Below are positions 12,601 through 23,737 of a stretch of 64,000 nucleotides of DNA, piece by piece. The notes under the pieces are model-generated. The model saw only the letters and a program-made list of their open reading frames with translations, searched no databases and was not told where the DNA came from. Source of the DNA: Apoderus coryli (Eukaryota; Arthropoda; Insecta; Coleoptera; Attelabidae); the NCBI GenBank assembly GCA_911728435.2, contig OU452201.1:5084001-5148000 (forward strand), given 5' to 3'. How positions within the stretch are numbered: position 1 is the first letter of the stretch; every line of letters starts with the position of its first letter. The position numbers and the translations under genes are program-made.

Positions 12601-14087
12601 AATAATTGAGTATGTATCCCCAGAATTTCACATTTCTAAATCTACGTTTACTTGTAGGTACTACTGTCGGCGTTGGTGTACTACAGCCTGGACCTAGAAC
12701 ATCCATATTTTCCATACTATTAACCATTCACCACTATCACAAAAATATGCTTCAGTTTAAAAATCTTTCCACGAAAAATTACTAAATACCTATTATTATA
12801 AAGAAAAACCATAAATGCACAATCTACTGCATGATAATTTACAAATTTTTCTTAATGCGTATATATGTACTATACTAATATTATACTTAATCCAAACAAA
12901 ACATAAGAGAGCAAAAGAAAACAGTAAAGATGCAATAAACAAAGATTAAAGATAATGCATGATCAAGGTCATTACGAGAGAACACTAAGTAGTAAATGAA
13001 GGGGTATATAGACAGACGTGGATCGGGCATTTTACCCCTCATTTATTTTGTCTTTTTCACTCAATTTTCTGTACATCGAAAAACTCTTGAAGAGGCAATG
13101 CCGGACTTTCCATCTTTGTTTCACACATTAATGTATTGCTGCAGTAATACCTACTATGCTTAACAGAATTGTGCAACTCCAATTATTATTAATGTGTTTA
13201 AGTTTAACGTTGACAGAGCTAAATAAAATTTGTACTCAAAATAAAATAATTACCTACATGAGTACATGCCTGCGATGAATGAATATTAAATTTATAGCAA
13301 TACAATAGATAATCAACGCAACTCCAAGGTCGTATTTAAAAAAAAAACTAAGTTGGTGATGGTTTTTAAAAACGAAATGTCGTAGTGAAAATTCTCCTTA
13401 AAAAGTAACAATGAAAAAGTGAAAATAATGTCTAAAATAAATAAAAATTAAAATTGCAAAAATCCTATTTTCACAAATTCTCAAAAATGGCTAAAGTTAG
13501 TTTACTTCTTAAACACCAATTAAAAGGTGTTTTTATTGTACAACTTTTTTCTAAATTAACCCACAGTGTAACTCCTACTGTTTTCAATATTCTAATGCGA
13601 TTCTTATCTTGGACATACAGTGTATATTGTATGTCCCACCCGTTCAAAAGATATTGCGTTATGTCTTCACAAACTTCTCGGGACTAAAACTCCCATGAAT
13701 ATCTGCGCACAGCTCTAAATGTTTGATCAATAATTTCCTTATATATATTTACGAAGAATTTTTATTTCAATTAATATTATTATTTAATTTCTTTAACACA
13801 ATATTCCATTTTAGTATAGTATAGTATACATTTATTTATCGTATATTCACCAATTCCCAGTGCTACTTCTCAAAACACACACATGCAGAGTCCTAGCGAT
13901 AAAATGGAATATTGGCTACTAATTGGCATCCAGATAAGGAGCTAATTGACAACAACCGGTAGGAGACATAAAGCATACTGTATTAATCTTTAAAGAAAGA
14001 CAATAATTACAATACGAAAAAAAAACTGATACAACAAAAAGGGAACAAGAATCAACATCATTGAGCATAATAAAGTAAAAAACACAA

Positions 14088-17000
14088 ATGAATTCGAAAA
14101 CTGTAACATCGGCTAAAGAAAGCGCCACAAAGTTAATTGAACTGAATAGGAAAATTGTGGAAGTCAAGAAAAAAATCCAACTGTCAGGTAATTATTGCAT
14201 TCTTGGAAATACTGGAATTTTTAATTATGTGAAGAAAAATATAAAAGGTGGCTTGTTTATATATGATCTATTATCTTCAAAACTTTAAATAATGATCTAG
14301 AATGTATTCTTAACCAAGCTCCTAATGACGATAAAAGATTATAAAAGTTGCCCACTATTATATAAAAATTTATTAAATCTTAAACTGAGGCAAAAATATA
14401 TTCAGTCATTGAGGTGGACAGGAAAAAGATAGAGACTTCCGGTTTTCACTATTTTCTTCATTTTTATATGCTCTTTCTATCTAGTGAACACTAATAGTAC
14501 CATTGCATTTGATTTTTCTAAGAAAACTGACAATATCGGAAACATTGTTATATATCTCCGCATCTAGCGGCCACATATAAAAAATAAATAAAAGCATCAA
14601 TACTGTTTTTGTTACGCCCAAAAATTATCTTTATACTCAGCCTAGTTGTATTAAAATCGGACAATCCATAAGAAAGTTAGATAACTTTTCACAAACCAAC
14701 ATTCTCCGGCTCCTCCACCATTTATTTAAGAAGATAGGGAAAAAAGGTTGACATGAAAAAGTTTTAGAATTGTACTTAGATCGTCCTCATTAAGTTTAAC
14801 ACTTACGTAATACAAGTATATTTTTAAGTAAACAGTTTTTTTAAATTTAAAGTTAGATTTACGCCCTCTATCGGACATTTTACGAAACTAAAACTATTTT
14901 CCAGGGATTTCCATTGTCCGCTTTTACTAAAACAAAAAAAATCCTAAAACCGTAACATGATTAGTTTTCGGTATACCATTTTAAAATAATATAATTATAA
15001 TTATTTGATAATATAAATAATATGACTTATGAATTCAGTGCAAGAGTTCCAATGTTGTTGCTTTTGAGGTACGCAACCTTAAAGGGCATGAATTAATTTT
15101 TCATTTCCTACTGTCGCTGCTTTAGGATTTCCTCAACATATCCGTTAAAACAATGTAAATCTCAGATCTCCTATTATTATATTATAAAGCAAACGGATGC
15201 AGTTTATTAAGACTTATGTGTGAGATTTGTGTATAGAGCATTTAGGAATGAGTTAATCAAATTAAATACTACTGTCTGTCACCATTAACACAAATTAACC
15301 ATGTTGTTCTAGAGGGCCAACGGAAAGCATTATTTGAGGACTGTGAAACTGAAAAAAAATCAAACACAGATGAAATTGTGAGAATTAAAAAAGATATCGC
15401 ACAATTAGTCATTGTCTTGCATCAAACCACAAGTCCAAATATTAAATCGCGAATAAGTAATACACGATTAGAAGAAATTATTGGACCAATTACAGACAAA
15501 ACAGGTGATGGAGTAAGAGAATTGCTCGATTTGCAGATAATCGATAAATGTAAAAAACTGAACTTGATCGGATATAGAATCAATAAAGTAAGTAGAATTA
15601 CAAAGATAATAACAACAAAATGAGTTTGAAAGTGTTTCTTTCTTGTAGAGAAAAAAATATATCGCGGATCTAGGCATTCAATATCAAAAATTACTCAGTA
15701 AAACTGAGAAACGGCAATTGCTTGATAAAGTTGAAAGGCCTGTCAAAAAGGTAAAACAATTAACATCTTATAATATGAACTGAATAATAATTAGAAAGAC
15801 ATTATAAACTTGACGTTATCACCACTCCACGCGTGTCGTTTGACATGCAAAGTTGCCTCTGTTAGCGTATAAGCCTAAATACGATAAATTAGAAGTATTA
15901 AATTGACTAGGTGGTGTTAAACTATATTCACTATCACTATTTATGTGTTTTGAAATTATCGAAATACTTAATTATAATTATTATTAATTAATAAATACCA
16001 AAACTGTCAATTTGGTGTTTGTATTTTCGGCGTTGCTATGGCGATTTTTCATGCCCGGCGCTACTTTTGTCATTACCAGGAAATTTTATCCGTGCGTAAT
16101 AATATTTGCATAGCAATTAGTGGGAAATATTATTACGCACGGGTAAATGAAAAACAGCATCACAATGTACTACATTTTCAAATCATGATTGAACAGATAA
16201 TAAAGACATTTAAAGACAGTCGTAGAAAAAGTGTTTTGATGACGTCAAATTTATTTATTACATTTTTTGAGGTATATCGTAGGTCAAAATTGTTGAAATA
16301 TCGTTTTCCAATATTATTTATTATTATATTTGTATTACAATTTTTAATAGAACATTTGTGATTTTCAAAATAACATCCATGCAATGGACATACAAATTCG
16401 GGAAGCACTCCATGTTAGAAATCGGTATCAGCATATTAAGCAATCGTTGAAAGACGATTCTGCAAAGTTTGAAAGTAGTATTCAGCTGTTGGAAGATCAG
16501 TTAGCAGCACAGAAAATTGATATTGACAAACTTAGAAAGGTAAGTACTGTATTATCTCCAGTAGCAAAAACAATTCGAGGAATTGAATAATCTAAGACTC
16601 TTTTGCTATCAAACAAGTGTTCTGCTAATGCACTCTTCTGTCCCTTTTCTACTCTCTAACCAGAGAGTCGGCCGTCACATTGTATCAACGAAAGTGACCA
16701 TAAATTTGAATTTGAGGGTTGTGGACAAATTATCGATTACTAAAGTCTTGTTTTGTTAAACAGACTCGAGGGCAATACAACGAGTATATCGATTTTCCAA
16801 CTTCCAAGGTGTCATTCAAATATATAAATAATTATGTAACTAACTATATAATAGTGTAATTAATTTTCAGATCATGTTTGAAGCTACCAAGCGTCGAGCT
16901 AAGGCGCGCGGAAACTTGCTTAAAGAAGAAAAAGCTGTAGCTGCAGCTGCTAATGCAAGGGAAAAAGAAGCAACTGAAGGTCGTAAATTGGTCACCGAAC

Positions 17001-18220
17001 GTAAAATGGAATTAGAACGGTTAGAGAAACGCCTATTTATGAGCGGCAAAATACCCGCACGACCTGAACCGGAAGGTGCTGAAGCTGAGGGTTTGGACGA
17101 GGACAAACTTTCGAATTCACCACATCCTGTGGAGAGCATAGCACAAGAGTTTGAGCAGTTGAAACAGGCAACAGGTATAACATCCAGAGAAAACTTTACT
17201 TGCATGTATATATTGTGTACTCGTTGTATCAGGTGGAACCAGTACTTTAGAAGTGCTACAAAGATTTAACGACCAGAAAGAGACAAAAGAACGGTTAAGT
17301 TTGTTACGGAAAAACTCTGAAGATGAAAAAAGGAAACTAGGGAAGAATCTGGAGTCTTTAAAAGTTAAATTGGAAGGATATAAATTTGCAGAGGTTAAGG
17401 AAGCTGAAAAGTTAGTTTAATCAAGCTTTAGAGCTTGAATGTATCGCTATTGTTACCTATTTTATATTGATTTCAGGAAATCGAGTGAGATTGAGCGTAT
17501 TCAAAAAGAGATTTCTGATGAGCAAAACAAATCTAAACGTTGCAAGGATGAAGCTAAGCATAAAGAAACAGCCACTAAGTCTATAGTCTCAGGGTTAGAG
17601 AAAATGTATTCATTTATTAATCCTAACGCCACTTCTGAGGAAGACCCTATAATTTTATTGGAAAACATAAAGATTGATCTCAGGGGAATCATGGAAAAGC
17701 ATCAAATTTCTCAAACAATTACAATAATAGAGGATGAACTGAAAGTATATGTGAGCGATGAAGAAGACGAAACTCTACCGACTCCCTATAATGGTTTAAT
17801 AAGGCGTACACCACTGCCCCAGACATCGGCTTCTCCAGCCCCACCCATATTGACAGGTATTCATTTCGTTTCTATAAAAAGTTGATGCTTTAACATAATA
17901 TGAATTTGACGTTTGATTAGACATATCTACCTAATGAAAAACTAACAGATCTCTGCATTTCATTCTGGGACACTCTGTATATATTTTGTACCATTTATCT
18001 TTGAGATACTCCTAAAGTTCGTTTAAAAATAACGAAATTTGCTTCCACTTATACAAATAAATAATAAATAAATCTTCTAAAACCTAAAAATGTTGTTTTA
18101 GGATCCGAGGACGAGGAGGATGTGCCATCTAGAGGATATTTAAAGAGACAAGCACAACTTGTAGTCGATGCGAAATCTCGTCGAAAAAATATTCGATTAC
18201 AGTTACCTAAACGTAACTAG
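14088..18220 (+). CDS. ODAD3: Outer dynein arm docking complex protein, CCDC151/ODAD3 family (8 exons)
   Basis: Exons read by splice signals and frame: 14088-14187, 15313-15587, 15649-15750, 16351-16539, 16871-17174, 17233-17410, 17477-17856, 18102-18220. They total 1647 nt, or 548 residues, close to the roughly 595 of the vertebrate protein. All junctions are GT..AG and phases agree. The first junction gives KIQLSEGQRKALFED, like the KIQLLEGDRKA block of CCDC151, and the exon 5-6 junction gives ATGGTSTLEVLQRFNDQ, like the family's conserved block before the third coil. The product is almost entirely charged coiled coil, with a proline-rich then basic tail. In the family it helps anchor outer dynein arms to axonemal doublets, so in an insect it would act in sperm flagella or chordotonal cilia. 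The start is the first Met with a clean donor 100 nt later; an upstream non-coding exon cannot be excluded. The exon 4 acceptor (TAATAG) has a weak pyrimidine tract and is the least certain boundary. Confidence 0.85.
14427..14970 (+). repeat. Interspersed ~545-bp repeat, copy 1
   Basis: Nearly the same sequence occurs in the same orientation at 19537-20080, from AGATAGAGACTTCC to ACATGATTAGTTTTCG. Differences are scattered single bases and short indels, so the two are copies of one dispersed element and not a local duplication. It contains no long open frame and I see no terminal inverted repeats, so it is a non-autonomous element of unknown class. It lies in intron 1 of the ODAD3 gene. Confidence 0.75.
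15855..15935 (-). repeat. Dispersed repeat, inverted copy of 31973-32045
   Basis: The reverse complement of this segment matches 31973-32045 almost base for base over about 70 bp, including TTTAACACCACCTAGTCAAT and TTAGGCTTATACGCTAAC. Both loci also share ACAGTCGTAGAAAAAGT downstream on the plus strand (about 16217 and 32110) and both have a fold-back structure nearby. This copy is in intron 3 of the ODAD3 gene. Confidence 0.7.
16085..16146 (+). repeat. Fold-back inverted repeat
   Basis: Two 22-nt arms at 16086-16107 and 16125-16146 are reverse complements with one mismatch, around an 17-nt spacer. The arm core is CCGTGCGTAATAATATTT. It lies in intron 3 of the ODAD3 gene and looks like a small fold-back or MITE remnant. 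Confidence 0.75.
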
Positions 18221-18602
18221 GTAGAGCTCTATTTTATTCAATGTACAAAATCGTGGCGACAATGCCCAAATAGAGACCGTAGTGTGGCTATATTTCATGT
18301 AGTTGTCGCCTGCTCAATAATTTGGTTTTCTGTACAATTGGTGAAGGCATAAATAAGTTTAAAAGCACTGGGAGTAAGGCAATCAAAGACTATTTTCATT
18401 ACAAATTGTGTATCATTTTAAAGTATTTAATTTATTATGTCATATTTACAATATATTTAAGGTATAATAATTTTATTTTGTACAACATATCAACCGTATA
18501 TTAATCTTAAATAGGTAATATGGGTAATTAAATATAAATTCTCTTTTACTACATTTAAAATCTTTACCGTTACCTACAAATTATCGCATAATTACCTATT
18601 AC
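18221..18602. other. Tail-to-tail intergenic interval between ODAD3 and phospholipase A2
   Basis: The stop codons of the two convergent genes are about 380 bp apart. The interval is AT-rich and should hold both 3' untranslated regions. A possible polyadenylation signal for the minus-strand gene (AATAAA read as TTTATT) is near 18430. No clear AATAAA is seen for the plus-strand gene. Confidence 0.5.
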
Positions 18603-21600
18603 TTAAGTCAAACCCATAAGAGCATTTTGTAGAAATCTGAAAGGTGATGATCGACAAAAAACTCTATAGGAAGGGCACGGAAACCGTTTAAAACACTCAG
18701 ATAACGCCCTGTCGCACTCGCATAATCTGTCAGCACATGAACCTGGCCCTCCGTATTTACCATGGTCTATTGCTGAAATTTAAATATTAAGTAATGTACG
18801 AGGCACATCTGTATGAATTCTTGAGCAAAATAGAAGATAAACTCACGTGAAACGTCGCACAACTGTCTGAGCAGGCTAAAAAGTTTTGTAAAGGTTCAGA
18901 TGACGGACGTGCAAAATGAAAGTTGGCGACGAGTATAAACGAAAGCAATAGATTCTCCCATGTTGCAGATAAATTGTTCTAATTTTGGTGTTGGGTTGGG
19001 TTCATCAATTGTCAAGAGAGGCAGTTTTTAGAATATGAAATTTTTACATCTTCTTTATTGAAAGTCTTTATCTAAGTTTAATATTGTTATAGTGATGTGA
19101 TACTCAGAGCAAAGATTAATCTTGTAGTGTAGATTAATCTTTGCTCAGAGTAAATGGGAATTTTCACACAGATTACAAAATTTCGTCCTAACCTCACTTC
19201 TTACCGCAATATGGTTTATTGTACCAACATTTCCAGAAGTAGGGAACGACATATTCCAGATACATGGGACATTTCGCTTGATTATAACACCAGTCATGTA
19301 TTTTACAACACCTAAAATTAATCTGACATGAAAAATTGAAAAAGAATGAAGTGAATTAACAACAACGCTTATTAGACTTACCTATCAATTCCATCGACAG
19401 GTTGCCCAGATCCTAGAAATCCACAAAAACATCCATATCCTTTGTACATTAGTGGATTACAGCCAGTTGCACAACTCACCATATTGTATAAATGTAAAGC
19501 TCCTAAAACATTTTTTAATGATAGATATAATCAAAGAAGATAGAGACTTCCCGTTTTCACTATTTTCTTTATTTTTAAATGCTCTTTCTATCTCGTCAAG
19601 ACTAATAGTACCATTCCATTTGATTTTTCTAAGAAAATCGACAAAATCGGAAATATTGTCATATATCTCCATCTAGCGGTCATATATAAAAAATAAATAA
19701 AAGCAGCAATACTGGTTTTGATACTCCCAAACATTACCTTCATACTGAGTCTAACTTTATTAAAATCAGACTATCCATAAGAAAGTTAGATAACTTTCTA
19801 CAAACCAACATTGTCCGGCTCCTCCACAATTTATTTAAGAAGATAGGGAAAAAAGGTTTATATGAAAAAGTTTTAGAATTGTACTTAGATCATCCTCATT
19901 AAGTTTGACACTTACGTAATATCAGTATATTTCTAAGTAAACAGTGTTTTTCAATTTAGAGTTAAATTTACGCCCTCTAGCGGACACTTTACAAAACTAA
20001 AACTATTTTCCAGCGATTTCCCTTATCCACTTTTACTAAAACAAAAAAAATCCTAAAACCGTAACATGATTAGTTTTCGAGATAGAGCCGCCGTCCTTTC
20101 TTATTTGTACACCCGGTACAACCCCCTAGCTTCCAATTTTTGAAACACCCTGTATTCTTTATAACACTTCTTTATAAATTCCTTGTTTAAATATAATATA
20201 TTGTTTTACTCACCTCTTTTTGGCCTAATATCCTGAGCAAATTCACGACTTCTACTATTATTATCTCTTATAGTAAATTTACTAGTTGAATATCCCTTGA
20301 TGTATTCAGTAATGTGGTTATCTGTGACATTAAAGTTGATGTAATCTAAAAAATAAAAATTATTGTTGTTGTAACAATATGTTTAAATAAATTTAAAACA
20401 TCATAATAGAACATCCAAGACAAGTTAATTCTGAAAGGATTACGTAAGCTCATGGATTATTCTACGAAATATTATTAATTCCCATGGGATAACAGAAGGT
20501 GTAGGGATAGTAGTGTGTTGTTTTGTTAGAATTCCAAATATTGTTTTAATAGAAAATAATTGAAGATCGTGAGAATCTCCTCGAAAACGTAATGTGACTA
20601 GGTGGCCAATGGTTTTTTTTATTGCTTCAATTAGGTAAATAGGTGCACAAATATATCCTAACACTTTGCATTTTCAAAGAATGCTGCAAAGAGGTATTAA
20701 AGAAAAAGACATACTATGGAAGCGTATAGGTTACGAAAAGAAAACCATAACCAAAAGGGTTTTAAATGAAAACTAATTGGCAATCTGCCTATCAGAATCC
20801 TGAAATTAGCGTAAGAAAATTAGGTAAGGATTTAGAATTAAAGAAATCGTCCGTGGCAAATTCTCTTCGGTAAATAAATTATATCTCTATACCAAGTTCG
20901 CAACTGCATCAAGAATTTACCGAAAACGATTTTGAAAATCCAATTACAACAACAAATATACCATTAAAAAAAAGTAATAATTATACGCTATGGTTGAATT
21001 TTTATATAAATATTAGGTCATTCAATAAGTCCGTAAAATGACCCATAGATGGCATTACTAGAATTATTTCCATATGATTTTTATTTAGTACTAACCTTCA
21101 AACGATACCTGTATTAATTTGACAGCAATCTGACTATTGATTTGTGAGTTATAGCATTTTGTGAGAAGCAACGCTTCTTATTGAACAAAAAAATGGGAAT
21201 AAGTGAATTTTGAGTTTTGGTAATAATAATAATACATTTATTTGCATTCAAATCATAACAACGTACAGATTAAGTCAGAATATCATAAATACATAACATA
21301 ATAATGAATTGATATGCAAAATGGAGTTGAAAACAATTAAAAAAAGTTCTAAGTTCCACCCCAAAATTCATAACTTTAGAACCAAATTTCTAATACGTCC
21401 GACCAATAATTGCACTCCTTAGTCATGCCTTTTACTACAATCAAAGTTTACTACTTTCCACAAAAAATCTGAAAAGAAAAATTAAACAAAAAATCTATTT
21501 GAAATCCAAAAGCTGTAACCCCTAACTTTTTGAAGTCCTCTGGTATGTTATTGTATAGCATATAAATTTGGTAAGTAAATGATCTGTTGAATAATGAAGT

Positions 21601-23055
21601 TTTGTGAGGCGGGGGCGAAATAAGTCCGCGAAAACGTAAGTTCAACGTATGAACATCAGTCCTATATTTAATTTTATTAGAGAGGTATGGAGGACCATGG
21701 TTATTTATTATATTATGAAATCAAACTAGCGAATGTAACTTTCTTCGATCCTGCATGCTCAGCCACATAGCCTCCCTCAATTCGTGCGAAACGGGCTCAA
21801 ATTTTCTAATTCCATACATGAATCTAAGGCATGATTTCTGAACTTGTTGAATTCTGTCTTAGGCACGGTCCATACACAACATCACAGAAGTTAAAGTAGC
21901 TTAAGACTAAACTATCGGTAAGTTTTTTTTTCAAAGGTTGTGATAGTAGATGCCTATGGGGATATAACATCTTTAATGACGAATATGCTCTCTGGATATT
22001 GATGCTCACATGCTTCTTAAACCGCAATTCGACATCCAATTCCAAGCCAAGATTTCTTGTTGAAGTTAAGAACGTGAAACTTGAGTTATTTACTTTGATA
22101 TTCAGTTGCAACTCCAACAAGCGCCTGTTTTAACCAAAGACAAGAACGTCAGACATTGAAAAGCATTGCTTTTTGAAGATCAAATACAGTGGAAACCAAA
22201 CAATGGCATTATCCGAAGTCTGCTCCATCGAGACAAGTCGTAGAGAAGTGGATTGCTGAATTTAAACGTGGTCGTACCAGCACAATTGATGCAGAGCGCA
22301 GTGGACGCGCAAATAAGGCTGTTATTCCAGAAAACGTCAAAAAAATTTACAAAACGGCCACATTTCAAAAGAAAAAGGTGTTGTCTCACCAAGCCAATGC
22401 ACCGAGTCAAAAATTGATGAAAACTATGGCAAAATTGAATAAATTGGGCTTCCTGTTGTCAGATCTCAAGAGAATACTTGCTGGACAGAAATTTAAGTCC
22501 AATGATGAGGTAATCGTGAGGCTTATTTTGACGAGAAAGATAAATCATACTATAAAAGTGGTGTCGAAAAGTTACCGACTCCTCAGTAGTAATCAGTAAA
22601 TACAAACTTACCGCCGTAAAAACAGATTTGGTAAACAATGAAAAACATCAAGTCGTGCAAAAATGTATATTAAAAATAACGGCGGAATTGTAATTTAAGT
22701 ATATAGTGATATCGTCAAAAAAATCATTAAAATTTCAATAAGGTTTGAACAAAGGATCCGATAGGACACTAACTTCATTAAAAAAATAATAATTATTCGC
22801 CACACTTTTTTGAAGTGTTGAACAATAAAGCTGCAGCGGAAGAATGGAGTGTTATTTGAAAAAAAAAACAGAAAATAAGAAATCATTAAAAGGTTGACCA
22901 TTCCATTAGTATTTGTTCCATAACTTGTAGGATACAAAAGCAAATTCGTAACGTTCACTTTTATAATTATTTAAATAAAAAATACCGTTTTTCTTACCCT
23001 TACAATAGTGTAATCCAAACAAAAAAGACACAATAATGTAACAATTTATCCACAT
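18603..23055 (-). CDS. Secreted phospholipase A2, group I-like (5 exons)
   Basis: Minus-strand exons: 23055-22998, 20345-20214, 19502-19382, 19311-19205 and 18772-18603. They total 588 nt, or 195 residues, with GT..AG junctions and matching phases (1, 1, 2, 1). Residues 1-19 form a hydrophobic signal peptide. A prosegment ends in the furin-type site RPKR at 60-63. The calcium loop YGCFCGFLGSG is at 86-96 and the catalytic helix CCKIHDWCY at 105-113, with His109 as the likely general base. CECDRAL at 157-163 supplies the second catalytic Asp (160). Cysteines fit a disulfide-rich secreted enzyme. The family hydrolyses the sn-2 ester of phospholipids in a Ca2+-dependent way, and the protein should be exported and activated by propeptide cleavage. 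Nothing suggests a venom role; an ordinary digestive, immune or lipid-turnover enzyme is more likely. The first exon is 2.6 kb from the second and is the least certain part, chosen for its signal peptide and GTAAGA donor in the right phase. Confidence 0.85.
19107..19146 (+). repeat. Perfect 16-bp inverted repeat (hairpin)
   Basis: Arms GAGCAAAGATTAATCT at 19107-19122 and its exact reverse complement at 19131-19146, with an 8-nt loop. It lies in intron 3 of the phospholipase A2 gene. It could be a small palindromic insertion or a structured intron element. Confidence 0.8.
19537..20080 (+). repeat. Interspersed ~545-bp repeat, copy 2
   Basis: Second copy of the element at 14427-14970, in the same orientation. 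It lies in intron 2 of the phospholipase A2 gene, directly beside its third exon. Both copies end in ACATGATTAGTTTTCG and then diverge abruptly. A possible third, strongly diverged piece is near 40865-40915 (AACGGACAGTTTATAAAAACTAATCATGATG). Confidence 0.75.
20695..20950 (+). pseudogene. Tc1/mariner-superfamily transposase relic, N-terminal helix-turn-helix part
   Basis: Plus-strand frames read YQNPEISVRKLGKDLELKKS followed, after a frameshift, by QLHQEFTENDFENP. This resembles the paired-like DNA-binding region and following linker of IS630/Tc1/mariner transposases. Stops and a shift break the frame and no catalytic domain follows. It sits in intron 1 of the phospholipase A2 gene, just upstream of the mariner at 21013. 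Confidence 0.5.
21222..22156 (-). mobile_element. Degenerate non-LTR retrotransposon inserted in a mariner
   Basis: Minus-strand fragments encode the C-terminal part of a non-LTR reverse transcriptase. ORF 22120-21824 contains STRNLGLELDVELRFKKH and LTDSLVLSYFNFCDVVYGPC, and 21645-21451 contains NLRFRGLISPPPHKTSLF and YQIYMLYNNIPEDFKKL. The two parts are separated by frameshifts. The 3' end is a short (TTA)n microsatellite (plus-strand TAATAATAATAATA at 21222) in place of poly(A). It lies inside the mariner at 21013, so it inserted after that element. Confidence 0.7.
22189..22599 (+). pseudogene. Mariner transposase remnant, internally deleted
   Basis: A 136-codon frame that keeps mariner N-terminal sequence (VEKWIAEFKRGRT, then VIPENVKKIYK) and jumps directly to the segment around the second catalytic Asp, which has become Ala (HQANAP). 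It continues with MKTMAKLNKLGF and LSDLKRILAGQKF. The first catalytic Asp region and the third Asp block are deleted, so the product cannot be an active transposase. The retrotransposon at 21222-22156 also removes its natural start. Confidence 0.75.
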
Positions 23056-23737
23056 TTTTTTTCTCCTGTTTTATTCAAAATGTAAGTCAAAATATTTTTG
23101 AACATATTCTTACAATCAAATTAGGAATATTGCTCTTTATTTTTTTTTTAATGTATTACAAAGAAAAGTCATCAAACAATAATGTACGTTTTGTTTCAAA
23201 CTATAATGTTTATTAGACCACATAATTATAAAAATAACAAAAGAAGAGTTTTGAAGTACATACAGGATGTATCAGGTTCAGGTTATCTGAGCTTTCTCTA
23301 CATTAATATTGAAAAACCAGCATAAATATATTATAATTATTATAGTCATAAAATAATGAATGGTTCTTTTAGGTCGTGTTTACATTTTACGGAATTGTCT
23401 TTTCTAGAACGACACAACGCTAAGGTTTCAGTTTTATTTGATTGATTGATTTAATGTGATCTTAAATTACTGATTATTACCAAAAGTAATCAATCGCAGA
23501 GTGGAGCAGTATGGTATTTTATTTGATAAATTCATTATGTCAATGAATTGGTTGCAAAAATTATGAAATTATTAAAACTAAAAACTATTAACATTAGCAT
23601 CGTTGTGTAAAATTTTCTTACATAAAGGCTATAATTCGAGTCATATCAACATAGAAATAAAGTATTGGAATGCATACTCACCAGGCTAGTCTCGGGCTTA
23701 GCTTTACAATCTATCTGATCACAAATAAAACATCATT

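Larger units (their letters stand above)
5531..14087. other. Long stretch without a recognised host gene
   Basis: About 8.5 kb of AT-rich sequence in which I find no exon with a family motif. Contents I can name are a mariner-end fragment (5920-5998), a mariner C-terminal relic (7590-7950), an (ATCT)n microsatellite (9551-9570), a hammerhead-like motif on the minus strand (9588-9650), a hAT-like CAGTGGCGGCCCGTG end near 12418, and scattered TACAGGGT motifs (about 6233, 6696, 12292). The 60-80 codon open frames show no motif and are consistent with chance. Confidence 0.55.
21013..22610 (+). mobile_element. Dead irritans-like mariner, split by a retrotransposon
   Basis: The left end starts at a TA with TTAGGTCATTCAATAAGTCC, which matches the solo ends at 34243-34357 and 5920-5998. 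The transposase reading frame starts near 21191. It is interrupted at about 21222 and resumes near 22157 as a mariner N-terminal region (residues such as SAPSRQVVEKWIAEFKRGRT). An internal deletion then joins the N-terminal part to the region just before the second catalytic motif, where the expected HQDNAP reads HQANAP. The SPDLAPSD block is also missing. The right terminal repeat was not found, so the right boundary is approximate. Confidence 0.75.
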
